From Promethearchaeota archaeon (lineage in GTDB: Archaea; Asgardarchaeota; Lokiarchaeia; Sigynarchaeales; SOKP01): DNA of 7,253 nucleotides. The translations under genes and the position numbers were made by a program. The stretch is from assembly GCA_016839905.1 (NCBI GenBank), contig JAEOTJ010000435.1, positions 1 to 7,253 on the forward strand. The letters run 5' to 3'. Positions 1 to 5,752 of this stretch are shown here, piece by piece. The first letter of the stretch is position 1, and each line of letters opens with the position of its first letter. Under the pieces are notes generated by a model. The model saw nothing but the letters and a program-made list of their open reading frames with translations. It searched no databases and was not told the DNA's origin.

Positions 1-1
1 A

Positions 2-280
2 ATTAAAAAAAAAGGAAAAGAAGGTTTTAGAATAGCATCATTGTTACTAAATGAAAATTATCCCTTTTTTAAATTTAAGTATGATTTACTTCAGATATCA
101 GATTTAGATGGTGTATTAAGAATTCTAAATATGTACGGGAATATTAGTTCAATTGGTGGGAGAGATTCAACGATTATTTACTCTATGACTCGTCATAAAG
201 TTAAAGACATTATAACAAATGATAAAGGGTTTGAAAAAGTAAAATCAATTACTGTTCACAACCCCTTAACCCAACTTTAA
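2..280 (+). CDS. PIN-domain (VapC-like) toxin, 3' part only
   Basis: The reading frame is open from the left edge to a TAA at 278-280 and gives the last 92 residues of a protein. The C-terminal half of a PIN domain is recognisable. It has a GGRDSTIIYS block (about residues 52-61) carrying the third conserved acidic residue, then ITNDKGFEKVKSI (about 71-83) with the fourth acidic residue and the closing strand, and an ending in HNPL. PIN proteins of this size are metal-dependent RNases and are commonly VapC-type toxins whose antitoxin gene lies just upstream; any such partner would be outside the window. A TTG at 41 could open the frame, but it would cut the domain in half, so the gene most likely starts before base 1. 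Family assignment is from motif resemblance; the RNA target is unknown. Confidence 0.72.
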   Translation: MKKKGKEGFRIASLLLNENYPFFKFKYDLLQISDLDGVLRILNMYGNISSIGGRDSTIIYSMTRHKVKDIITNDKGFEKVKSITVHNPLTQL

Positions 281-445
281 GAATAGAGGTTTTAAAAGAA
301 ATATTAGTAATGAAATTTAAACCTGTATAAAAATACATGACTGATAAGTATGGATTAATTACAATATAAAAAACACGAGAATTAGTTATTTCTGAGACCA
401 AAATTTTTTTATCAAAGTTAAATATATATTTTATAATTCAGATAA
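281..445. other. intergenic spacer downstream of the PIN gene
   Basis: No gene, RNA or strong repeat is visible. T-rich tracts (for example around 402-411) could end transcription of the PIN gene, because archaeal RNA polymerase terminates at oligo-T. AT-rich TATA-like stretches near 428-437 and 450-457 are possible promoters for the following gene, but in a sequence this AT-rich they carry little weight. Confidence 0.4.
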
Positions 446-592
446 TTAATTTATAAAAAAAACATTTATAGAGATGTTAAAATTACTTCTATAATTGCTG
501 AATCCCTCCCTGGTATTTGGTACATCGGGATTTTTTTTCCCCTTGCTTTCATTATCTTATATTTTGTATTTTTAATTTTTTTTATTATTAAA
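446..592 (+). other. in-frame coding-like extension upstream of the propeller gene
   Basis: The frame of the next gene stays open upstream of its ATG (593) back to a TAA at 443-445. The stretch reads as plausible protein, with IIAESLPGIWYIGIFFPLAF followed by a further hydrophobic run, which would form one extra transmembrane helix. No ATG, GTG or TTG occurs in this frame. An ATG at 474 is in another frame that stops after six codons (MLKLLL); a one-base slip in the A/T run right after it would join it to this extension. Either the gene has lost its original start by an indel, the assembly has one, or the resemblance is accidental. Confidence 0.4.
501..538 (+). terminator. possible hairpin plus T-tract
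   Basis: AATCCC (501-506) can pair with GGGATT (527-532) across a 20-base loop, and eight T follow (531-538). This resembles an intrinsic terminator for the PIN gene. The same bases also read as in-frame codons of the putative N-terminal extension of the next gene, so the hairpin may be accidental. Confidence 0.22.
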
Positions 593-2188
593 ATGAAGTT
601 GGAATTTATTAAATTAAAAAAAAAATCAAATTCATTATTTATACTTCTTGAATTACTTTTTATTTTATTCTTAGTAATTCTTCCCTTTATTATATCTTTT
701 TTTTTAACCTCATATGTTTTATTTGCCTTATCATTTGCTTTTCTTCTATTGATATTTTTTATTAAAAGTGTACTTGATTGTTACAGAAAGATTGAAAATT
801 TTCCAAGAAAAGGAAAGAAATCTAAAGAAGAAAAACATACTAAAGGGAAAAAAAAATATTCCAAAAAGGAACTTAGAATGGGATTATTAATTTTTAGTTT
901 CACAATTTCTATCGCATTAATTTTCATAATTTCACTAAGTTTTCCCATTTTAATCAAAAGTACGGGCTTGAGTACAGGTTGGATTAGAATTTGGGGAGAA
1001 GAAAACAAAGATTTAGGTAGGGGTATAGCAATTGATTCTAATGATAATATTTATATCACAGGACTTACACTGAATCATGGAGAAGAGGGTCTTTTCTTGA
1101 TTAAATATGATATCTTTGGTAATGAGGTTTGGTCTAAAACGTGGGGTAATCACGGGAGCGAATCCGGATACCGTGTTGCACTAGACTCATCAGAAAATAT
1201 CTATATACTTGGAGGAACATACAATAGAAGTAATATGGATTACGATATAGTGTTAATTAAATTTACCAGTGAAGGAGACTTAATCTGGAATAGAACTTGG
1301 GATGGAGGTAAGGATGATGATGGTAATTGTATCATAATTGATTCACAAAATAACATTTATATTGGTGGATCTAAAGGTGGAGATATTCTATTATTAAAAT
1401 ATGATAGCTCTGGAACATACTTGTGGAATAAAACACGGAAATCTCAGGAATCCAATAGTTCAGCGCTGTGTAATGGATTGGGAATAAACTCTGAAAAATA
1501 TATTTTTTTAGGATGTACTGTAAAGGAGAACCGCTCTGATATGATGTTGGGGAATACTGACATAATAATGTTGAAATATGATAGTGATGGAAATTATAAT
1601 TGGAATATAACATTAGAAGATATTAGTTCTTCATGGTGTAATGGCTTGGTGATAGATACAACGGATAATATTTTTTTATTAGGTGAGAGCCATAATTTTG
1701 CGACTTTAGTGCAATTTGATAAAAATGGAAATTTGAATTGGAATCGTAGTTGGCAGGGTGTAAGTGCTTTTGATATGAAAATAAGTAGAAATAATAATAT
1801 TTTTATTGGAGGATGGGCACATAATCCTGGAACTTCCTCTGACTTTCTTTATATTAAGGTAAATAGTTTAGGTGAATTAGAAGCTTATGGCACTTGGTTT
1901 AAAGATTCTTATGATCTTGGTAGGGGAATAGCTGTCGATTCGAATGAAAATGTCTATATTATAGGCTACACGGATAATTCAGAGCTTGGTAATGGTGAGG
2001 ATGTTTGCTTAATTAAAAATCCTTTTTTTTCGGTAGATATTAGATTATTCTTTTTTATTTTTATGGAATTATTATTAGCTGGAATAATTATAATTTTTGA
2101 TAAAAAACAGACCACCTTAAAAGTGGATGAAGTCAAGACTATTAACGAAAAACCTAAGGATGATTTTAAAAAAAATGATGAAGAGTAA
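593..2188 (+). CDS. membrane-anchored SBBP-type beta-propeller protein
   Basis: 531 residues. Helices at about 14-36 and 40-58 are followed by a lysine-rich loop (about 59-96, cytoplasmic by the positive-inside rule). A third helix (about 98-121) leads into the repeat domain (about 128-476), then comes a final helix (about 482-502) and a charged tail. The repeat domain holds seven units with the pattern [DS]-x-x-[ND]-N-[IV]-[YF]-[IL]-x-G, near residues 149, 199, 250, 300, 355, 398 and 449, each followed by a D-x-x-L-x-K-[YF] strand and usually a W. First and last units are almost alike (DLGRGIA[IV]DSN), as expected if they close a seven-bladed propeller. Several N-x-S/T sequons lie in the repeats, fitting an extracellular location. 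SBBP propellers are usually binding scaffolds; the ligand is unknown. No Shine-Dalgarno precedes ATG 593. The true N-terminus may be longer (see 446-592). Confidence 0.85.
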   Translation: MKLEFIKLKKKSNSLFILLELLFILFLVILPFIISFFLTSYVLFALSFAFLLLIFFIKSVLDCYRKIENFPRKGKKSKEEKHTKGKKKYSKKELRMGLLIFSFTISIALIFIISLSFPILIKSTGLSTGWIRIWGEENKDLGRGIAIDSNDNIYITGLTLNHGEEGLFLIKYDIFGNEVWSKTWGNHGSESGYRVALDSSENIYILGGTYNRSNMDYDIVLIKFTSEGDLIWNRTWDGGKDDDGNCIIIDSQNNIYIGGSKGGDILLLKYDSSGTYLWNKTRKSQESNSSALCNGLGINSEKYIFLGCTVKENRSDMMLGNTDIIMLKYDSDGNYNWNITLEDISSSWCNGLVIDTTDNIFLLGESHNFATLVQFDKNGNLNWNRSWQGVSAFDMKISRNNNIFIGGWAHNPGTSSDFLYIKVNSLGELEAYGTWFKDSYDLGRGIAVDSNENVYIIGYTDNSELGNGEDVCLIKNPFFSVDIRLFFFIFMELLLAGIIIIFDKKQTTLKVDEVKTINEKPKDDFKKNDEE

Positions 2189-2203
2189 ATTTACAAAGAA
2201 AGA

Positions 2204-2229
2204 TTTTTTATTTCTGTCCAATAAAAAAA
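2204..2229. terminator. oligo-T terminators for two convergent genes
   Basis: The 46-base gap between the convergent genes contains a T6 tract on the plus strand (2204-2209) and an A7 tract (2223-2229) that is T7 on the minus strand. Each lies just past the stop codon it would serve. Archaeal RNA polymerase terminates at such tracts without a hairpin, and none is seen. Confidence 0.5.
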
Positions 2230-2234
2230 CATAT

Positions 2235-3305
2235 TCATCTTGTTTGGCGCTTTAATTTTATTTTAAGTTCATTACGGTGTTTTTTACATTTATAAACTTC
2301 AATATTTCCATTAGAATGAATTTTTACAAAATTTGGCTTTCTTATGTGTTGCCAACCTCCTGAATTGATGATATTAACGGGATTATTGGTATTCTTTCTA
2401 ATTTTTTTTATTTGATATCGATGAGTATGACCGTATATGACATCAGTGATTCCTGGATGAGCGGGTAAAAATTGCTGATCAATATATTCATTATGGTCTT
2501 TATTTTTTTCTTTATTCCTAAATTTTTTAATTTCCTTAATATGCTTGTGTAAATCCTTTAATTCGCTATAGAGGCTATATCCCCTATTAGGATTTAATTT
2601 ATCTTGTATCCACGCAATAAAGCCTAAAAACAAAAAACCAAATCCTGCTAATTTTCTCAAAAAACTATTCCATAAAAAGTTGAGTATTGCTTTACTGACA
2701 TAATCAGCATTTAATTGAAATAGCCAGATTATTGCGGCCTTTGGAATACCGTCTACAAATTGATGTCCATGAGTGAGACAAACAATATTGCCCTCAGTAA
2801 ATAGAGAATTAATTTCAGACTTGTCATCACAACCTTTAGATTCAAAAGTTCCATTATTTATTTTAAGGCAATAGTATTCGAATATATCAGATCTATGTAT
2901 TATTCCACCTAAGATTGATTCTGGATTGAATTTAGCTTTAAATTTTCCTTTTTCCTTTGAAAAAACTGTTTTTTCGTACTTTGGAAGTATTTTATCATCT
3001 GAAATTTCTTGGATTAATGGAATTTCATGATTACCAAGTGTAAAATGGATTTTTATCCCTTCATCCTTTATTTTTTTTAAAGTATGAATAACATTACAAT
3101 AATAATCTTTCAAAAATTCAGGTTTTACCGTGCATAAATCAAAAAAATCCCCTATAATAAAAAGATGCTTAATTGGTTCTGATTCATTTAATTTCAATAA
3201 GTAATGTAAAAAGTACTTGAATAATTTAGGTTTTGACCATAAAGCTCCTAAATGAACATCTGATACTACTATGCTTACTGGTTTTTTATTATTTTCACTT
3301 GTCAT
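2235..3305 (-). CDS. calcineurin-like metallophosphoesterase, LpxH-like
   Basis: 356 residues from the ATG at 3305; the frame also opens three codons earlier at a TTG (3314), but ATG is preferred. All signature metal-binding motifs of the calcineurin-like superfamily are present (numbering from the ATG): SDVHLG (15-20), GDFFD (52-56), GNHE (91-94, with E replacing the usual D), THGHQF (178-183) and GHTHR (292-296), followed by NSGGW. These bind two divalent metals and activate water to cleave phosphoester or pyrophosphate bonds. A hydrophobic and basic insert (about 187-237, rich in W, F and L) lies between the HGH and GHTH motifs, as in LpxH-like enzymes that act at membranes on lipid pyrophosphates. 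A lipid substrate is therefore plausible but unproven. The C-terminus is strongly basic. The gene is monocistronic and converges on the propeller gene. Confidence 0.85.
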   Translation of the reverse strand: MTSENNKKPVSIVVSDVHLGALWSKPKLFKYFLHYLLKLNESEPIKHLFIIGDFFDLCTVKPEFLKDYYCNVIHTLKKIKDEGIKIHFTLGNHEIPLIQEISDDKILPKYEKTVFSKEKGKFKAKFNPESILGGIIHRSDIFEYYCLKINNGTFESKGCDDKSEINSLFTEGNIVCLTHGHQFVDGIPKAAIIWLFQLNADYVSKAILNFLWNSFLRKLAGFGFLFLGFIAWIQDKLNPNRGYSLYSELKDLHKHIKEIKKFRNKEKNKDHNEYIDQQFLPAHPGITDVIYGHTHRYQIKKIRKNTNNPVNIINSGGWQHIRKPNFVKIHSNGNIEVYKCKKHRNELKIKLKRQTR

Positions 3306-3478
3306 GATTATCAATCAATTTTTTTTAATTTAGAGATTTTTACAATAAAATCCAATTTTTTCTAATATTTAAAATACGTCTTATTTTTTATTTTCCTACT
3401 AATAATCGATTAAGACTTAAATACATTATTTTTACCTTTTTAAGTATAATTTAAGAGTAGGATATAAAGTAGTTAAAG
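3306..3478 (-). promoter_or_regulatory. upstream region of the phosphoesterase gene
   Basis: This non-coding AT-rich stretch must hold the promoter of the phosphoesterase gene. The best TATA-like element on the minus strand is TTTTAAATATT at about 3365-3375, some 60-70 bases before the ATG. No Shine-Dalgarno motif lies before the start codon. Nothing else is recognised. Confidence 0.3.
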
Positions 3479-3530
3479 GTTCATTCAAAAAAATAAAAAA
3501 AATCAGGACAATTCCCTTCTCAATCCAAGT
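3479..3530 (-). repeat. third copy of gene tail and 3' flank
   Basis: These 52 bases match 7058-7108 with one A-run indel and a few substitutions. On the minus strand they encode KLGLRRELS followed by TGA (3503-3505), against KLALRRELS in the right-edge gene, and then the same T-rich 3' flank (3479-3502). The copy is in the same orientation as the other two tails (4612 and 7081). It begins directly beside the stop codon of the zinc-ribbon relic, so it looks like a recombination junction rather than the end of a functional gene. Confidence 0.75.
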
Positions 3531-3782
3531 TTAATAGAATCTCGTAGCACATTTCTTACAGGAATTGCTGTTTTTTTTTAACTTTTGACCGCATACAGGG
3601 CATTTGGTTCTAATGATCTTGGGTTGTTGTTCAATTTTTTGTTCTTCAGTTATTCTTTCATTATCCCCAATTATCCACTCTCTATTTGACAAATCCGATT
3701 CAGGTTAAAAATCTTGGGCCAGGTAATGTGCTTGTTCCAAATATTTTGATTTTTTTAAATACCCACGCGTCTTAGTATTAAA
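3531..3782 (-). pseudogene. broken zinc-ribbon protein gene (C-terminal relic)
   Basis: One minus-strand frame gives 25 residues (including NTKTRGYLKKSKYLEQAHYL), an in-frame TAA at 3705-3707, then 57 more residues ending in a four-cysteine zinc ribbon: TKCPVCGQKL, eight residues, then CKKCATRFY and a TAA at 3531-3533. The first part looks like an amphipathic helix of the TPR or coiled-coil sort, the middle is a polar linker, and the end is a CxxC/CxxC metal-binding knuckle. No ATG is in frame, and another stop bounds the relic at 3783. I read it as the 3' remnant of a gene that lost its front and gained a nonsense mutation. The last part alone could be a short protein from a TTG at 3692, but that is unlikely. 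The parent function is unknown. Confidence 0.6.
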
Positions 3783-3783
3783 T
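3754..3783 (+). repeat. inverted partner of 7028-7057
   Basis: This 30-base segment matches the reverse complement of 7028-7057 at about 25 positions. It encodes NTKTRGYL on the minus strand within the zinc-ribbon relic, while the other copy encodes NSKTRGYL on the plus strand. In the codons of KTRGYL the differences are synonymous (ACG/ACA, CGT/CGC). Confidence 0.6.
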
Positions 3784-3901
3784 TATAGACCAAAAAGGGA
3801 AAAGAAATGAAAAGGCAAAAAAAAGGATTGATTTTTATCTTCATATTCTCTATTATAATAAAAGTCGAAAGGATGATCGGTGGCTCCTTATATGTAGCGG
3901 T

Positions 3902-4267
3902 TTAGATCATTAAAAACTTTTTAATGAGAATTGGGATATTATGCTTAGGATCTCCATTCATCGAACTTTCAATAGCTGTTTTTTCACCCTTAGGATGATA
4001 ATGATGAGGTTTAGATTTCACATTCCACATATCATCATAATTATCATAACGAATTCTATCAAGAGGTTTCTGTGAAAAGATTAATTGATAAGAATATTCA
4101 TCATAATCATTATATCGGATATAGAGAACTAATCCTTTTAAAAAAGTAATTTTTAAAAATGGACGATCATCATCGATATATTCATTTTTAATTTTTGGAA
4201 GCAAATTATTTAAGAGAATCCTACGAGCAGCAATAAGTTTATCGTGGCATGTCAAAATATTTTGCAT
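3902..4267 (-). CDS. TumE/DUF6516-like toxin candidate
   Basis: 121 residues, starting at an ATG (4267) that directly abuts the stop codon of the upstream gene. The layout resembles the TumE (DUF6516) toxin family of toxin-antitoxin systems: an N-terminal helix, strands around residues 38-62 with a YSYQ element (58-61), RIRYDNY (71-77) and a histidine-rich KPHHYHP turn (86-92), then a C-terminal helix IPILIKKFL. In that family a YxYH-like strand, an [IR]RYDN strand and a PHHKH turn recur in this order. The biochemical activity of the family is not something I can state, and the match is by motif memory only. It is translated with the small helical protein before it, the usual antitoxin-first order. 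The TAA at 3902-3904 is followed by the zinc-ribbon relic. Confidence 0.58.
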   Translation of the reverse strand: MQNILTCHDKLIAARRILLNNLLPKIKNEYIDDDRPFLKITFLKGLVLYIRYNDYDEYSYQLIFSQKPLDRIRYDNYDDMWNVKSKPHHYHPKGEKTAIESSMNGDPKHNIPILIKKFLMI

Positions 4268-4498
4268 CTAAAAGGAATTTATTAGTTTATTTAATTTATT
4301 CTCTTCAACTAATAGTTGCTTTAAATCAATAGCATCGTTTTCCGCTTCAGAATAAGTTCCATTTTTTGCCTTCTCTAAAAAGATTGATGATTCGGTTTCA
4401 TTCCATCTTTTTAATATTTTTTGTATACTTTCTTGAATATTTCTTAATTTATAGCCAATTAAATCCTCAGCAGTGTCTTTATCAAGATGTACTTTCAT
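4268..4498 (-). CDS. small helical protein, probable antitoxin partner
   Basis: 76 residues from ATG 4498 to TAG 4268. The protein is almost entirely helical by composition, strongly charged and free of cysteine. It begins MKVHLDKDTAEDLIGYKL, followed by helices about 16-32, 36-46 and 50-74, the last with leucine spacing suited to a coiled coil. Its stop codon touches the ATG of the next gene (TAGATG), a sign of tight translational coupling. Its small size, position before a TumE-like gene and a near-perfect palindrome upstream (4562-4586) fit an autoregulating antitoxin. I see no clear helix-turn-helix or ribbon-helix-helix motif, so DNA binding is inferred from context only. Confidence 0.62.
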   Translation of the reverse strand: MKVHLDKDTAEDLIGYKLRNIQESIQKILKRWNETESSIFLEKAKNGTYSEAENDAIDLKQLLVEENKLNKLINSF

Positions 4499-4561
4499 TT
4501 TATTTTTATTCTATTAATTATTTTTTATTCATTACAATAATAGAAGTCTAAGAAAATAAAT

Positions 4562-4586
4562 TTATTGAATATTCTATATTGAATAA
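4562..4586. promoter_or_regulatory. 25-bp near-perfect palindrome, candidate operator
   Basis: The arms TTATTGAATAT and ATATTGAATAA are complementary at 10 of 11 positions around a 3-base centre (TCT). The site lies 64-88 bases upstream of the ATG of the two-gene toxin-antitoxin-like operon, where an autorepressor or promoter element would be expected. It also lies just past the displaced gene tail ending at 4612. AT-richness raises the chance of accidental palindromes, but this length is uncommon. Confidence 0.4.
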
Positions 4587-4611
4587 TCTTATAAATATTT
4601 AAAAAAAAAAG

Positions 4612-4731
4612 TTAGGATAATTCCCTTCTCAATGCCAGTTTAAACCCGGGATCATCCCTAAAATCTTCAATATCAATTTTACACTTCTTTTTTGATAAAC
4701 TTAAAAATGAAACAACAACATCCGAAACGTC
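4612..4731 (-). repeat. 120-bp direct repeat, copy 1 (matches 7081-7200)
   Basis: This segment differs from 7081-7200 at five positions, with no indels. Bases 4655-4731 are identical to 7124-7200 (77 bp). All five differences lie in the 43 bases nearest the stop, and none changes an amino acid (one swaps TAA for TGA). Similarity ends abruptly at base 4731, at a codon boundary. Confidence 0.9.
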
Positions 4732-4767
4732 TAACTCAATAACTTTCTTGATTTCCTCCCTGTTGTC
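4612..4767 (-). pseudogene. decapitated 3' end of a gene (displaced tail)
   Basis: An open frame of 51 codons has no start codon and is bounded upstream by TAA (4768-4770). Its last 39 residues, beginning DVSDVVVSFLSL and ending FRDDPGFKLALRRELS, are identical to the C-terminus of the gene entering at the right edge. The 12 residues before that (DNREEIKKVIEL) are unrelated to that gene. It is the same gene tail joined to different sequence. I do not recognise the parent family. Because changes relative to the other copy are all synonymous, both ends evolved under protein-level selection before this one was cut off. It sits between the restriction-modification genes and the toxin-antitoxin-like operon, same strand. 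Confidence 0.75.
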
Positions 4768-4799
4768 TTAATTAAAGTTATTAATTAAGATTTAATTAA
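4768..4799. repeat. three TTAATTAA palindromes in 32 bp
   Basis: The 8-bp palindrome TTAATTAA occurs at 4768-4775, 4781-4788 and 4792-4799, immediately beside the point where the displaced gene tail begins. This could be a junction scar, a protein-binding cluster, or simply low complexity. Confidence 0.45.
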
Positions 4800-4832
4800 A
4801 AATTGATTCTTGCATTTTTGTATTATTAATTC

Positions 4833-4959
4833 TCATTTATTTTTAAATTCATCTAAAAATGGTTGCTCATCATTCCTTAATTCTCGAGCAAATTGAGCAT
4901 CATTGAATTTTGTGTAATCACAAAAAGTCTATAATATCTGATTTTTTTAAAAGATTGAT
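4833..4959 (-). pseudogene. second gene-tail relic, frameshifted
   Basis: A 31-codon frame ending in TGA (4833-4835) reads as convincing protein, with DYTKFNDAQFARELRNDEQ followed by PFLDEFKNK, but has no start codon and is bounded by TAG at 4929-4931. Just upstream, a second frame reads INLLKKSDIIDFL (to about 4959). Adding or losing a base in the intervening T5 run would join the two into one helical segment. I take it as the degraded C-terminus of an unknown protein, left behind the restriction endonuclease gene. It is not similar to the other tail relic (4612-4767). Confidence 0.45.
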
Positions 4960-5050
4960 TTAGAATTCATTTAATTTCATGTAACTTTTCACGTATTCAG
5001 ATTAAAGAGACAATTGATATTTTTATGTTGAAATAGCAGGAAATCGTTAA

Positions 5051-5683
5051 TTAATTCTTAAGCCTTTCAATCTCTTTTTTTATTTCATCAATTACATCCA
5101 TATTTTGGATTATTTTTTTATTCTGTTCTTTAATCGATATAACATAAAAGACTTGACCACCATATTTTTTCTCAAATTCCTTATGTGTTCTTTCTTGTAT
5201 TTTTTTTTCCTTAAAAATTTGAGGGATGTGATGTATGTCTCCTGCAGGTTTTACTTGAAGTCCAATAAATTTATCTTTTATTTTAATAAAAAAATCAACA
5301 TTAAATAATCGATCCCACTCATCTGGGGCAGGTTCTATCTTCACATCAAGCATTATTTCAAGTTGACCATAAATAGTTTTTATTTCGGTCATATATCCAT
5401 CAAATGTTCTATTTATTACCATATTATACATATAGTTAATGCAATCTTCTTCTGTAATACTTTCTACTTCAGCCACTATGACTTCTGTTATTTTAATATA
5501 TAATTTTCTACCCAAATTTTCAATGTGTTCTCTCTCCCTTACATTATTAAAATAATAATTTTTCCATTCTTCAATTGTTTTAGGCGCACATTTTCTGATT
5601 TGTTCTGAAACAGCACCCACATTACGCTTATAATTTAATTGAAAGCGATTCATTACGCTATTTAGTATCCACTCTTTTGGCAT
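5051..5683 (-). CDS. MjaI-family type II restriction endonuclease
   Basis: 210 residues from ATG 5683; a GTG four codons upstream (5695) is less likely, because members of this family begin near MPKEWILNSVMNRFQLN. The conserved N-terminal block (residues 1-40, including KRNVG and EQIRKCAPKTIEEW) and the segment FNVDFFIKIKDKFIGLQVKP (127-146) fit the MjaI family. D130, Q143 and K145 probably form a PD-D/QxK variant of the PD-(D/E)xK nuclease site. MjaI itself recognises CTAG, so this enzyme probably cuts the same site. The gene lies 69 bases downstream of, and on the same strand as, the matching methyltransferase, so it is transcribed after the protective enzyme. Length is typical and no disruption is seen, so it is likely active. 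The TAA is followed by degraded sequence rather than another operon gene. Confidence 0.8.
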   Translation of the reverse strand: MPKEWILNSVMNRFQLNYKRNVGAVSEQIRKCAPKTIEEWKNYYFNNVREREHIENLGRKLYIKITEVIVAEVESITEEDCINYMYNMVINRTFDGYMTEIKTIYGQLEIMLDVKIEPAPDEWDRLFNVDFFIKIKDKFIGLQVKPAGDIHHIPQIFKEKKIQERTHKEFEKKYGGQVFYVISIKEQNKKIIQNMDVIDEIKKEIERLKN

Positions 5684-5752
5684 GATTATTAACACTAATT
5701 TTCTTTTAATGGTTTTCTATAAAATATTTGACATTTAATTATTATCCTCAAA

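Noticed and set aside
41..280. Independent 79-residue gene starting at TTG 41
   Set aside because: The frame continues to the left edge, and starting at 41 would cut the PIN domain; it is the end of a longer gene.
485..540. Possible tRNA fragment or structured RNA in the GC-richer patch
   Set aside because: No T-arm consensus, no acceptor pairing and no cloverleaf; the patch is better explained as coding-like sequence or a simple hairpin.
781..1613. Minus-strand ORFs of 75-80 codons inside the propeller gene
   Set aside because: They are antisense shadows of a well-supported coding repeat region with no protein-like motifs.
3807..3905. Small plus-strand ORF of 32 codons (MKRQKKGLIFIFIFSIIIKV...) with a weak purine-rich stretch upstream
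   Set aside because: It is short, its composition matches AT-rich background, it lies antisense to the toxin gene's end with a 3-base overlap, and nothing else supports translation.
4366..5308. Plus-strand F/Y/I-rich ORFs opposite the antitoxin and endonuclease genes
   Set aside because: They are mirror images of lysine-rich minus-strand genes in AT-rich DNA.
5684..5695. GTG start at 5695 for the endonuclease
   Set aside because: The family block begins at MPKEW, encoded from the ATG at 5683; the four extra residues add nothing recognisable.
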